Shown one piece after another: positions 15,934 to 23,871 of a stretch of 64,000 nucleotides of DNA. The position numbers and the translations under genes were made by a program. Origin of the DNA: Burkholderiales bacterium. Its GTDB lineage: Bacteria; Pseudomonadota; Gammaproteobacteria; Burkholderiales; Burkholderiaceae_E. Under the pieces are notes generated by a model. That model did not search any database. It saw only the letters and a list, made by a program, of their open reading frames with translations, and had not been told where the DNA came from. The stretch is taken from positions 1-64,000 of the forward strand of contig CANKWX010000001.1 in assembly GCA_947487165.1 (NCBI GenBank), given 5' to 3'. Position 1 is the stretch's first letter. Each line of letters opens with the position of its first letter.

Positions 15934-16382
15934 GCGCCGCGATCAAAACCATTCATATCGCCAGTGCCTGTCTCTTCCTTGGCAATGTGATCGTCAGCGG
16001 AACCTGGGCCGCGCTTGCCGAGCGAACGCGCGATCACAAGATCATCTCCTTCAGCAATCGGCTGGTGCTGATCACCGACCTGCTGTTTACCCTCAGCGGA
16101 TCGCTCGGTGTGGTCATTACCGGCTACCTGATGGCGGCGCCGATGGGCGGTGAGGCACTCAATCCGTGGATACGCTGGTCCTACCTGCTGCTGGGGCTCT
16201 CGGGGCTGATCTGGGCCTTCGTGCTGATGCCGATCCAGCTCAGGCAGCGCAGGATTCTGGCGACGACCGACACGATTACGGATGAATATCTGCGGCTGTC
16301 GCGGCTGTGGCAGATCACGGGTGCAGTGGCGACCCTCCTGCCGCTGCCAATTTTGTATTTCATGATCGCCAAGGTGCACTGA
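15930..16382 (+). CDS. DUF2269-like integral membrane protein
   Basis: 150 residues with four predicted helices (about 5-25, 45-68, 78-98, 128-147). The N-terminal KTIHIASACLFLGNVIVSG resembles DUF2269 proteins, a family of unknown function whose His residues in membrane helices hint at a redox or haem link. It overlaps the preceding 61-residue gene by 4 bases and is the last gene of the plus-strand photosynthesis block before unrelated genes. Confidence 0.75.
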   Translation: MSAAIKTIHIASACLFLGNVIVSGTWAALAERTRDHKIISFSNRLVLITDLLFTLSGSLGVVITGYLMAAPMGGEALNPWIRWSYLLLGLSGLIWAFVLMPIQLRQRRILATTDTITDEYLRLSRLWQITGAVATLLPLPILYFMIAKVH

Positions 16383-16432
16383 GTGAGCGCCTCACCAGGC
16401 GCTGCGCTGAGTCGGCTGTGGTTGAAGGCCTG

Positions 16433-17347
16433 ATGGGACACCCTCCATCGCTGGCAGGCAAGGTGGTCCTGGTTACCGGCGCGGGGGCCGGTATCGGCGC
16501 GGCCGGTGCCCGCGAGCTGCATCGGCGCGGTGCGCAGCCGGTGCTGGTCGATTGCGATCGCGACACTGTCGAGGCGGCTGCCGCCGCGATCGGTGGGAAC
16601 ACGATGGCGCTGGTGGCTGATGTCACCTGCGCAGCCGACTGTGAGGCGGCAGTGGCGGCGGTCATCGACCGCTACCAGCGCATTGATGTCGTCTGGGCCA
16701 ATGCCGGGGTTGCGGCCTTCGGACAACTCGCCCACATCGAACCCGCGGCATGGAGGCGCTGCTACGAGGTCAACGTCATGGGCGTGTTCAATACCGTGCG
16801 CGCCGCCTTGCCCGAACTGATCCGACAGCGGGGCTTCATCGCGGTGTCGGCGTCGGTGTCATCGTTCGCACACCCGCCGGCGATGTCGGCCTATGCGGCA
16901 TCGAAAGCCGCCGTCGAGGCGATGTGCAATTCATGGCGCATTGAACTCGCCACGCAAGGCGTCGGGATCGGCGTCATCCATGCCTCCTGGGTCAAGACCG
17001 CGCTGGTCACCGAAGGCGCACTGCATCCCGGGTTCGTGCGACTGCGCCAGACCGTTCCGGGTCCGATGAACACCGACATCGATCCGGACGAGGCCGCCGC
17101 TCGCATGGTCGATGGCATTGCCCGGCGCGACCGCCGAATCTGGGTGCCTGGCTGGGTCCGAATCCTGCACTGGCTCAGACCCTGGCTGCACACGCCGCTC
17201 TTCGAGCGTGATCTGCTCAAGGCGGCGCCCGATATCGAACGCTTCTATCTCGAAGGCCTGGCCGCCGAAGGACGCCTCGCCTCGTCATTCGGGCCGCGCG
17301 AGCATCAGCGTGCGCTGGAGCGCCTGCAACGCGGCAGCAAGGAATGA
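16433..17347 (+). CDS. short-chain dehydrogenase/reductase
   Basis: 304 residues of the classical SDR family. The cofactor motif TGAGAGIGAAGA is at about residues 16-27, the NAG motif in WANAGVAAFGQ, and the catalytic Tyr-x3-Lys in SAYAASKAAVEAM, with a Ser-rich stretch (AVSASVSS) just before it. The C-terminal extension (DRRIWVPGWVRILHWLRPWL) resembles membrane-associated SDRs acting on lipids. Substrate unknown. It sits between the two photosynthesis halves but has no obvious pathway role there. The ATG at 16433 starts at the family N-terminus. Confidence 0.88.
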   Translation: MGHPPSLAGKVVLVTGAGAGIGAAGARELHRRGAQPVLVDCDRDTVEAAAAAIGGNTMALVADVTCAADCEAAVAAVIDRYQRIDVVWANAGVAAFGQLAHIEPAAWRRCYEVNVMGVFNTVRAALPELIRQRGFIAVSASVSSFAHPPAMSAYAASKAAVEAMCNSWRIELATQGVGIGVIHASWVKTALVTEGALHPGFVRLRQTVPGPMNTDIDPDEAAARMVDGIARRDRRIWVPGWVRILHWLRPWLHTPLFERDLLKAAPDIERFYLEGLAAEGRLASSFGPREHQRALERLQRGSKE

Positions 17348-17437
17348 CCGCATCGTGGTTTCTCACCCGCAACCTGACAGACTTCGGTAGGATTCGCCTC
17401 ACCCCGCCGCATGACGGCTCTAGGAGACGAGACAACC

Positions 17438-18430
17438 ATGACCCAGAACACCCGTCGCAACCTGATGCTTGCTGCCGCTGGCGCTGCCACCGGCCTTTCG
17501 CTTCCGACTCGCAGTGCTCGTGCGCAGGCTGCGCCCTGGCCGTCCAAACCGATTCGGATCATCGTGGGCTTTGCGCCCGGCGGCCTCACCGACGCCTATG
17601 CCCGGATGTTTGCCGAGCAGATCACCGCGCGCTACAACCAGCCCGTGATCGTCGAAAACAGGCTGGGTGCTGGCGGCAATATTGCGATCGATGCGGTCGT
17701 CAAATCACCCGCCGATGGCTACACACTGCTGGCGACCACGACCGGCGCGGTCTGGCAGAACCGGGTGCTCTACAGCAAGCTGCCCTTCGATCTGGCCAAG
17801 GACATCACGCCGGTGACGGTCTTTCCGTCGGGGCCGCTGCTGCTGGCGGTGCCCGAGCGGGTGCCGGCCAGGAACACCATGGAGCTGATCGAGTACGCGC
17901 GCAAGAATCCCAGCATCATGGGCTCGTACGCACCGGCGTCTTATCCGCACATGCTTGCCGAGAACTTCAACAAGCTCTACGGCACAAAGATCGAGACGGT
18001 TCAGTACAAGGGCGAAGCACCGATGTGGGTCGATATGGGCAGCGGGCAGCATGAGATGGCTGTCGGCAGCTATCAGGCCTATGCCGTCGTCCAGGGCAAG
18101 GGTGTGAGGGCGATTGCTGCAACCGGTCTGGTCCGCTGCCCGAAGTTTCCCAATCTGCCCACGCTGGTCGAGCAGGGCATCAAGGGTGAAATTTGCCGCC
18201 TCGATGGCGGCCTCGCGATCACCGCACCGGCTGGCGTGCCGGTAGACATTCTCGAGAAGCTGTCGAAGGTGGCGGTTGATGGTAACGACACACCGCGCGC
18301 AAAGCAGTTGCGCGAGAACTTCGCGATTCCGGACGCCACCAAGGGCCGTGAAGATGCGCTGCGCATGTGGCGCGACATCGCTCCGATCTGGATTGCCGAA
18401 GCGCAAGCGGTGGGCGTCAAGCTCGACTGA
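17438..18430 (+). CDS. Bug-family tripartite tricarboxylate transporter solute receptor
   Basis: 330 residues. The Tat-type signal (TRRNLMLAAAGAATGLS, then ARAQA cleavage region) is followed by the Bug signature WPSKPIRIIVGFAPGGLTD. These periplasmic receptors bind carboxylates, usually for TctAB permeases. No permease genes are adjacent, which is common for the very large Bug families of Burkholderiales. The start at 17438 has a good ribosome binding site (TAGGAGA); an ATG at 17411 is in frame but would precede that site. Confidence 0.93.
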   Translation: MTQNTRRNLMLAAAGAATGLSLPTRSARAQAAPWPSKPIRIIVGFAPGGLTDAYARMFAEQITARYNQPVIVENRLGAGGNIAIDAVVKSPADGYTLLATTTGAVWQNRVLYSKLPFDLAKDITPVTVFPSGPLLLAVPERVPARNTMELIEYARKNPSIMGSYAPASYPHMLAENFNKLYGTKIETVQYKGEAPMWVDMGSGQHEMAVGSYQAYAVVQGKGVRAIAATGLVRCPKFPNLPTLVEQGIKGEICRLDGGLAITAPAGVPVDILEKLSKVAVDGNDTPRAKQLRENFAIPDATKGREDALRMWRDIAPIWIAEAQAVGVKLD

Positions 18431-18447
18431 TAAGGCCGACTGACGAT

Positions 18448-18482
18448 GGCGGCCCTGCGCGACAGCTTGCGTGCAGGCCGCC
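18448..18482. terminator. strong hairpin between convergent genes
   Basis: GGCGGCCCTGC (18448-18458) pairs with GCAGGCCGCC (18473-18482) with one bulged C and a 14-base loop. It lies 18 bases after the Bug-receptor stop and 74 bases from the crtC stop, so it can serve convergent transcripts. There is no T-run on either side, so Rho-independent termination is not certain. Confidence 0.45.
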
Positions 18483-18555
18483 GAATCGGTTCATCTCGAC
18501 AGGACCAGCGACGGCTGGGTCAGACCGGATTTGCGGTGAGTGTCGGGGCCGAGGG

Positions 18556-19536
18556 TCAGGCCAGTCGCGGCATACGCCACGGCAGCATCAGCCTGACCGG
18601 CAGCGAGACCAGTCTCGGTATGCTGAGCGATTCGTGTATCGAGACCACCTGTTCGCCGAGCAGCCGCGAGGCCAGCGTCGAGCGAACATAAAAGGGCGTG
18701 TCCTCGAGCGTTTCGACAACTCGCGCAGGCGTTTCGGGATCGGTGTGAACGCTGCGCGCGACGCGCCACTTCGAGGCGGGCAGCCGCTGGCGAGCAGGCG
18801 GCTCGAAAGGGCTGGTGGTGCCATCGGTTGCGAATCGCTGCGCAATCACGCGGCCGGGGCCGATCGATGGTCTGACGTCGTAAATGACCGCGGTACTGCC
18901 GTCATGCAGTCGCGCTCGTGACCAATCCCAATCGACGAACGCATTTTCGATCGCTTCGTCTCCTTCGTTCGAATCCATGTAGGCCGGGCCGCTCCAGCGC
19001 ACGCTCGGCTGCTCCAGCTGCACGTCGATCCGCGCGCACGGTGCGATCGGCCCCCAGCGGTGGCGCCCGTTCGCATCCAGGCTGGTGACAAAGTGGCACA
19101 GCGCGCTCGGCTTGAGTCTGATCCGGCCCTTTACTCGCCGCGCTAGCGGCGCCGAGCGTTCATTGAATTCGACAACCAGAGCTTCACCGTCCCAGGCCAT
19201 TCGGCTTGGACCAACCACAAACTCCCGTTCGCTGCGGTGCGTGCTTCGCCGGCCCCGCTCGGTCATCGCCCAGCGTTTGCCGCCGTCGCCGTAGAGTGCG
19301 ACATTGATCGCGCAGAAGTCCTCCGGGTCGCCTTGACCGAAGGCCCGCGAGAAGGCGTAGTAGGGGGAAAAGACGCTGCCGACGAAGGCAATGATGCTCA
19401 GACCATGGCGCCCGTCGTCGCTCAGAGCGTCGAGGTACCACCAGAGGTAGCCGCCTTCTGGCACTGCCTGATCGAAGCGGGGGATACCCTGAGAATCACG
19501 CCCGCCTCGGCCATTCAAGAACGTACCCTGAGTCAT
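18556..19536 (-). CDS. crtC: hydroxyneurosporene synthase CrtC
   Basis: 326 residues of the CrtC carotenoid 1,2-hydratase family. It adds water to the end group of neurosporene or lycopene on the way to spheroidene or spirilloxanthin. Family segments visible are GGYLWWYLDALSDDGRHGL near residue 28 and FVGSVFSPYY. It is the last gene of the minus-strand puf operon, 60 bases after pufC. A perfect hairpin lies between them, and the start codon has only a weak ribosome binding site. Its product is a precursor of the substrate of CrtF, encoded upstream. Confidence 0.94.
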   Translation of the reverse strand: MTQGTFLNGRGGRDSQGIPRFDQAVPEGGYLWWYLDALSDDGRHGLSIIAFVGSVFSPYYAFSRAFGQGDPEDFCAINVALYGDGGKRWAMTERGRRSTHRSEREFVVGPSRMAWDGEALVVEFNERSAPLARRVKGRIRLKPSALCHFVTSLDANGRHRWGPIAPCARIDVQLEQPSVRWSGPAYMDSNEGDEAIENAFVDWDWSRARLHDGSTAVIYDVRPSIGPGRVIAQRFATDGTTSPFEPPARQRLPASKWRVARSVHTDPETPARVVETLEDTPFYVRSTLASRLLGEQVVSIHESLSIPRLVSLPVRLMLPWRMPRLA

Positions 19537-19554
19537 GCTTTTGTTTCAGGGCAA

Positions 19555-19580
19555 GTCGGCCAGGATGTCTTCTGGCCGAC
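19555..19580 (-). other. pufC-crtC intercistronic hairpin
   Basis: GTCGGCCAG (19555-19563) and CTGGCCGAC (19572-19580) form a perfect 9-bp stem with an 8-base loop, ending 18 bases before the crtC start. No T-run follows. It is likely a 3' stabiliser of the puf message or an attenuator of crtC. Confidence 0.5.
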
Positions 19581-19596
19581 CGAGCGATGCCCGCAT

Positions 19597-20796
19597 TCAG
19601 TTGGTTCCGACCATCTTGTTGTCGGTTGCCGTGCCTGCACCGGCAGCCGGGGTGGCTGCAGCCGGCGCGCCGGCTGCAGAAGCGGCAGCACCTGTGGCGC
19701 TCGCATCCGATGCCGGCATTCCGGCAGCGGTGGCCGATGCAGTGGCCGACGGTGCAGCGGCAGCCACCGTGACCGGCAGCGGTCCGAGCAGTTCACGATG
19801 GTGCTTGGCCATCTCGGCGCCGTAGAGCGGCTTGAAGGCGCCCTGGTGGCAGGTGCCACAGGCCACTTTCGCCACATCACCCTTGGGTCCCAGGCGATGG
19901 GCCGGGAAGGTAGCGGTCAGCGGCGTCATGTAGTCGTTGTTGAGGTCGCGGGCCATCCGGATGCCATACCAGGCGGTTGCCCGGGTTGGCGGCGAGACAT
20001 CCCACGACTGAAACGACTGGGTGTTGTGGCAGTAGGTGCAATTGACGCCCAGCGACTGCGACATGTGCATCATCAGGCCATAAGTGAACTCGGCCTGCTT
20101 GGTCGAGTTGCGGTTTGCCGCAGCGCCGGTCATGGCCAGTGCTTCATTCCCGTTGACCCGGATCGGCTTGGCATCCTGCAGATAATGGCTGAGCGGATCG
20201 TAGGGCAGCGACGAATAGGCCACTGATGCAGCCGGCTGGTTCTGGCCTTCGAGGTCACCGAGCAAGGCGCCGGTCGAGCGCTTGTCGGCCGGCGCAAACC
20301 AGACCTGGTTGGGCACCGGATTACCGCGGTGGCAGGTGTAGCAGGTCACCCCCGTTGCGCCCACATGAGACTTCCATTCGGCATTGACGTGTTGCGTCAT
20401 CTGCAGCATCCGCCGGGCCACGACCTTGGTGTATTTCGAGTCGTCGGCGAAGTTGGCGGCGTTGTGGCAGTAGGTGCAGCCTTCATTAGGGGCGACCCAC
20501 TGGGTGATCGCCACCATGTTGCGGGCGAACTCACCGACGCTCAGCTCGCCGAGCACCTTGACGTTCTGGTAGACGTCCTTGGCTTTCGGGCCGTCGGCGC
20601 TCGCCGCAGCGGCCGGCTCGGGCGCTGTGTTGAGCGAGGCCTGGGTGACGAGCAGCCGCTGGTTGTAGAGCTGCTGCATGCCGGTGCCGCGGTAGCCTGA
20701 CTGAACACTCTCGATTGGCGGTCGCTCGCAACCTGCCAGCACAGCAAGCGCTGCAACTGACAGGATGAGCGACCTGAAGCGAAATCCTCGCATCAT
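19597..20796 (-). CDS. pufC: reaction-centre tetrahaem cytochrome c subunit
   Basis: 399 residues. A lipoprotein signal ends at Cys23 (AVLAGC), so the protein is anchored in the membrane and faces the periplasm. Four CxxCH haem motifs are visible: CTYCH (107-111), CYTCH (152-156), CTYCH (253-257) and CGTCH (313-317), with Met ligands expected in the preceding helices. It re-reduces the oxidised special pair. Residues 340-399 form an Ala/Ser/Thr/Pro-rich tail with no haem sites, longer than usual. The start lies one base after the pufM stop, so the two are tightly coupled. Confidence 0.97.
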   Translation of the reverse strand: MMRGFRFRSLILSVAALAVLAGCERPPIESVQSGYRGTGMQQLYNQRLLVTQASLNTAPEPAAAASADGPKAKDVYQNVKVLGELSVGEFARNMVAITQWVAPNEGCTYCHNAANFADDSKYTKVVARRMLQMTQHVNAEWKSHVGATGVTCYTCHRGNPVPNQVWFAPADKRSTGALLGDLEGQNQPAASVAYSSLPYDPLSHYLQDAKPIRVNGNEALAMTGAAANRNSTKQAEFTYGLMMHMSQSLGVNCTYCHNTQSFQSWDVSPPTRATAWYGIRMARDLNNDYMTPLTATFPAHRLGPKGDVAKVACGTCHQGAFKPLYGAEMAKHHRELLGPLPVTVAAAAPSATASATAAGMPASDASATGAAASAAGAPAAATPAAGAGTATDNKMVGTN

Positions 20797-20797
20797 T

Positions 20798-22135
20798 TTA
20801 TTTTGCCCCCATCATATTGATCTCGACGCGACGTGCAGAGGCGTCTTCACCAGAAATATTCGCTTCGGTCTGCATCGGCTTTTCGAGGACCAGACGGTCT
20901 TCGGCGATGCCTGAGCTCACCAGCGCGTCCCGAACCGCGAACGCCCGTTTCTTGGACAGTTCCTCGTTCATGGCCTTGTCGCCGGTGGCCGAGTGGTAGC
21001 CCGAGATGCTGACCTTGAGGTCGGGCTTGGCGGTCAGTTCGGCGGCGAGTTCCTTGATCACGGCGGTCTGCGCATCGACGATCGCGGGCGACGCCACCGG
21101 GAAATAGACCACTGCACCGGTTGCGGTACGAGCAGCGGTGCCGTCGAGCGACTTGGCGACCGGGGCCACAGGACGCTGCAGTGCCGGATCGACCACCACC
21201 TTGTAGCTGGTGGGGTAGGAAGGCACGACACCGTGTTTGGCCGACCAGAGATACCAGTTGTCGACCACCGGGCCGGACAGCAGGATGCCGATGCCACCGA
21301 CCAGCGGGCACAGCACTGCAAACCACCAGGCCCAGCGGTGAATCGATTCCATCGTCGCGTTAAAGCCCATCGTCCAACGCCAGAACAGGCCGGCGCGCTC
21401 GGATGCGGTGCCTCGATCGACGATCTGCTCGATCTCGCGCTCGCCACCATACCGGCTGACCGCCAGGATGGTTGCGCCGTGCATGGCAAACAGCAGCACC
21501 GAGCCGTAGAGGAAGACGATCGAGAGCGCATGGAAGGGGTTGTAGAACAGGTTGCCATGGCGCAGCGACAGCGCAGACACCCAATCGAGGTGCGGGAAGA
21601 TGCCGAAAGGCACCGCCTCAGACCAGCTGCCCATCATGACCGGACGGAAAAAACCGCAGACCAGATAAAGCCAGATGGCGGCGGCAAACGCCCAGGCCAC
21701 ATGCGTGCCCAGCCCCAGCTGGCGCGCCCGCCGATAGGTTCGGGCCCACCAGAGAAGGATCGAGGTGGTCAGCATGAAGCCGGCGATCAGCCACCAGCCG
21801 CCATGGGCCAGCGGGGGGATGCTCAGGCCATAGCTCGGCGGCGGCGGCTCGAGCGCGAGCCAGAAGAGCTGGCGCACGAGCTGGATGGGGTTCCAGTCGA
21901 CCGACGCCAGCATGTTGAAGCCGATGATGTTGAACGCCAGGGTTCCGAAGAGCAGCGACGCCACGCCCAACGTACCGAGATAGACCGGACCGATCTGGGC
22001 ATTGCCCAGTCGACCCAGAAGGTGAACGTGAAAGGGCTCGCCGACGCGTTGCCAGTCTTCACGGGGCAGCGGAACGCCCGACTGGGTCGGGCCGGTCGGC
22101 TGGACCGTTGTAAACAGATTTTGATATTCAGCCAT
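20798..22135 (-). CDS. pufM: reaction-centre M subunit fused to a C-terminal OmpA-like domain
   Basis: 445 residues against about 305-325 for normal PufM. Residues 1 to about 310 are a complete M subunit with five helices. His182, His202 (special pair), Tyr210, His219, Glu234, Trp252 and His266 fall at the same numbers as in Rhodobacter. After a linker (about 311-340) residues 340-445 read as an OmpA-like domain: [43 protein letters not shown] and SARRVEI. PufM's C-terminus is periplasmic, so the domain would face the peptidoglycan. Arg397, in the position of the diaminopimelate-binding Arg, is kept; the usual Asp of GHTD is Ser382. The start at 22135 has a GAGGAGA site. Confidence 0.95.
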   Translation of the reverse strand: MAEYQNLFTTVQPTGPTQSGVPLPREDWQRVGEPFHVHLLGRLGNAQIGPVYLGTLGVASLLFGTLAFNIIGFNMLASVDWNPIQLVRQLFWLALEPPPPSYGLSIPPLAHGGWWLIAGFMLTTSILLWWARTYRRARQLGLGTHVAWAFAAAIWLYLVCGFFRPVMMGSWSEAVPFGIFPHLDWVSALSLRHGNLFYNPFHALSIVFLYGSVLLFAMHGATILAVSRYGGEREIEQIVDRGTASERAGLFWRWTMGFNATMESIHRWAWWFAVLCPLVGGIGILLSGPVVDNWYLWSAKHGVVPSYPTSYKVVVDPALQRPVAPVAKSLDGTAARTATGAVVYFPVASPAIVDAQTAVIKELAAELTAKPDLKVSISGYHSATGDKAMNEELSKKRAFAVRDALVSSGIAEDRLVLEKPMQTEANISGEDASARRVEINMMGAK

Positions 22136-22161
22136 GTTGGATCTCCTCGACTCGGTCCGGA

Positions 22162-22989
22162 CTAGTTTTGCCAGATCGGCAGGTTCAACCACCAGCCCCA
22201 CCACTCGGGCCAGCCGCGGGTCCAGAACGGACCGCTGATCACGATGCAAAGCGCTGCAAACCAGACCGCCGACAGCGCGAGGAACAGGCCCAGGCGGTGG
22301 ATGCCCAAGGTGCCGACCGAGTAGCCGATCAGATCGCGAAAGAAGGTGTCCTCATGCTCGGGCGTCTTGACCGTCTCGCCCGCCTTCGGGTTGACCGCCG
22401 ACAGCACCAGACCGCCGTGCATCGACAAGGCCAGCGTGGTCGCGAAGAACAGACTCGCCGCGATCATGTGCGCCGGGTTGTAGTGAAAGTGCAGGTACTG
22501 GTAGGCGACGTTGCTCACCCAGTCGAGGTGCGAGTAAATGCCGTAAGGGAAGGCATTGCCCCATGCGCCCATCAGAACCGGGCGAATCACCTGCAGCGTG
22601 AAGTAGGCAAAGATCGCGAAGCTGAAGGCAACCGGCACGTGATAGCCCATGCCGAGCTTGCGGCAGATCTCGACCTGACGAAGCGCCCATGAACCGAAGG
22701 CACCGAGCGCGCAGACTGTGATGACTTGCCACAGCCCACCCTCCATCAGCGGCGCGAATCGAAGGCCATAGGAAAGATCGGGCGGAGCAATGCTGATCTG
22801 CCAGAGGTTCCAGGTCGGACCCATGGCGGCTGCCCAGAGGATCATCGTGGTGCCAAGCAGCGCGAAGAACGCCGTCGTGACGCCAAAAAAGCCCACGTAA
22901 AACGGGCCGACCCAGAAATCGAAGAGATCGCCCCCGACAAGGGTGCCCCCGCGTATCCGGTATTTTCTTTCGAAGCTCAGCATTGCCAT
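22162..22989 (-). CDS. pufL: reaction-centre L subunit
   Basis: 275 residues, the normal length, with five membrane helices. His154, His174, His191 and His231 correspond to Rhodobacter L-His153, 173, 190 and 230 (accessory and special-pair bacteriochlorophylls and the iron). Glu213 and Asp214 (EHEDTFF) match the QB proton-path residues L-Glu212 and Asp213. It starts at ATG 22989 and ends 26 bases before pufM. An RNA hairpin lies in the leader between pufA and this gene. Confidence 0.98.
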   Translation of the reverse strand: MAMLSFERKYRIRGGTLVGGDLFDFWVGPFYVGFFGVTTAFFALLGTTMILWAAAMGPTWNLWQISIAPPDLSYGLRFAPLMEGGLWQVITVCALGAFGSWALRQVEICRKLGMGYHVPVAFSFAIFAYFTLQVIRPVLMGAWGNAFPYGIYSHLDWVSNVAYQYLHFHYNPAHMIAASLFFATTLALSMHGGLVLSAVNPKAGETVKTPEHEDTFFRDLIGYSVGTLGIHRLGLFLALSAVWFAALCIVISGPFWTRGWPEWWGWWLNLPIWQN

Positions 22990-23064
22990 GATTGGATCCC
23001 CTGACTCTGACGCGGCTCAGCCCATGCGCGGCCGCACTCGGTCGTTATTTGTGGACGGGCGACA

Positions 23065-23081
23065 CCGGTCAAAAAGACCGG
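23065..23081 (-). other. pufA-pufL intercistronic RNA hairpin
   Basis: On the minus strand CCGGTC, TTTTT, GACCGG form a perfect 6-bp stem with a five-T loop, extendable by a G-T pair. An overlapping alternative stem (GACCG with CGGTC, 23076-23094) is followed by the same T-run and would look like an intrinsic terminator. Hairpins here in Rhodobacter stabilise pufBA mRNA and give excess LH1 over RC. Confidence 0.6.
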
Positions 23082-23114
23082 CGCGCCGTCGGTCAAGCAG
23101 AAAACCGGACCTTC

Positions 23115-23318
23115 TTACTTCGAAGGGTTCGGGGTGTTCTGCATTGCTGCCCCAGCCCTTGCCGCCGTTGCTTTGGCGGTATCCGGATGCCAGGTATTGA
23201 TGTTGTAACGGTCGCCACTGATCTGGATCAGATGGATGCTGGTCGAGACGAAAGCAATCAGGAGACCGGTGCAGATGATCGCTATGCGGGGGTCGACGAT
23301 TCGCCAATAACGCCACAT
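23115..23318 (-). CDS. pufA: LH1 antenna alpha polypeptide
   Basis: 67 residues. The N-terminal MWRYWRIVDPR matches LH1 alpha. The single helix carries His29 (TSIHLIQIS), the bacteriochlorophyll ligand, followed by the DRYNINTW segment on the periplasmic side. A 24-residue C-terminal extension after Trp43 is mostly Ala/Thr/Pro and may be processed. The ribosome binding site AAAGGAAA is good. It follows the beta-like gene by 15 bases rather than following pufB directly. Confidence 0.95.
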   Translation of the reverse strand: MWRYWRIVDPRIAIICTGLLIAFVSTSIHLIQISGDRYNINTWHPDTAKATAARAGAAMQNTPNPSK

Positions 23319-23333
23319 GTTTGTTTCCTTTTT

Positions 23334-23558
23334 TCAACTTAGATGGGAAATGACTGTGTAGACAGCCGACTTCGAGCCGTCCCACATCGATTGCGCGCCT
23401 TCTGCCCCAGGCAGCCAGGTACGCCAGTTCCAGAACAACATCTGCCCCAAGACAGCAAGCGTCATGAAAGTGACGAACATCACCAGAAAGGTCAGGTGTA
23501 AACCATCGAGAGGTCTGACCATCCCTTGCGATGAGTGCTCAACGTTTTCCATAGCCAT
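23334..23558 (-). CDS. beta-like antenna polypeptide lacking the bacteriochlorophyll-ligating His
   Basis: 74 residues between pufB and pufA, with its own ribosome binding site (GAAGG) before the ATG at 23558; an in-frame GTG lies 9 bases upstream. A single helix aligns without gaps with PufB: His21 matches PufB His19, Trp43 matches Trp41, Trp45-Arg46 match Trp43-Arg44, and Trp48 matches Trp46. The ligand position (PufB His37) is Gln39 (VLGQMLFW). A tail of about 25 residues (from LPGAEGAQ) follows, where beta polypeptides normally end. It could bind pigment through Gln or be a structural ring subunit. I know of no named family for it. Confidence 0.75.
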   Translation of the reverse strand: MAMENVEHSSQGMVRPLDGLHLTFLVMFVTFMTLAVLGQMLFWNWRTWLPGAEGAQSMWDGSKSAVYTVISHLS

Positions 23559-23582
23559 GATTGCCACCTTCGGGTTTCGCTG

Positions 23583-23726
23583 TTAGAACCAGGGACGCCA
23601 GATCCACACCAGGCTGTGCGCAACGAATGCGCCTACGGCCCAGAGGATGTAACCCTGGACGTAGTACTGGTGGAATTCCTGGCACTCTGCGTCCGTCAGA
23701 CCGGACGGATTCACTTTCTCTGCCAT
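23583..23726 (-). CDS. pufB: LH1 antenna beta polypeptide
   Basis: 47 residues: starts [15 protein letters not shown] and ends WIWRPWF. His37 (FVAHSLVW) is the bacteriochlorophyll ligand and His19 (EFHQYY) the conserved upstream His. The ribosome binding site GGAGG lies 8 bases before the ATG. It is the first gene of the puf operon proper, 145 bases downstream of bchZ; no pufQ lies between. Its length and termination right after WRPWF are normal for LH1 beta. Confidence 0.97.
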   Translation of the reverse strand: MAEKVNPSGLTDAECQEFHQYYVQGYILWAVGAFVAHSLVWIWRPWF

Positions 23727-23871
23727 TGCTAAGACCTCCAAAGAATGTGCCTTGAGGCGAACTCATCGCCGACAGGCCTACTCAACACTGCCGCACCGTT
23801 GCCGGTACGACTCCCAAATGCCGGGCGAACCCAGCGCCTTGTCAGGTCGATCGAGGTGGAACCGGCGCGCA

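Noticed and set aside
20798-21118. PufM extension as a frameshift or assembly artefact
   Set aside because: The frame is open through the domain, pufC starts one base after the stop, and the periplasmic topology fits.
23727-23871. pufQ or separate puf promoter between bchZ and pufB
   Set aside because: No reading frame with PufQ-like helices and no clear -35/-10 pair; only weak 5-bp repeats are visible.
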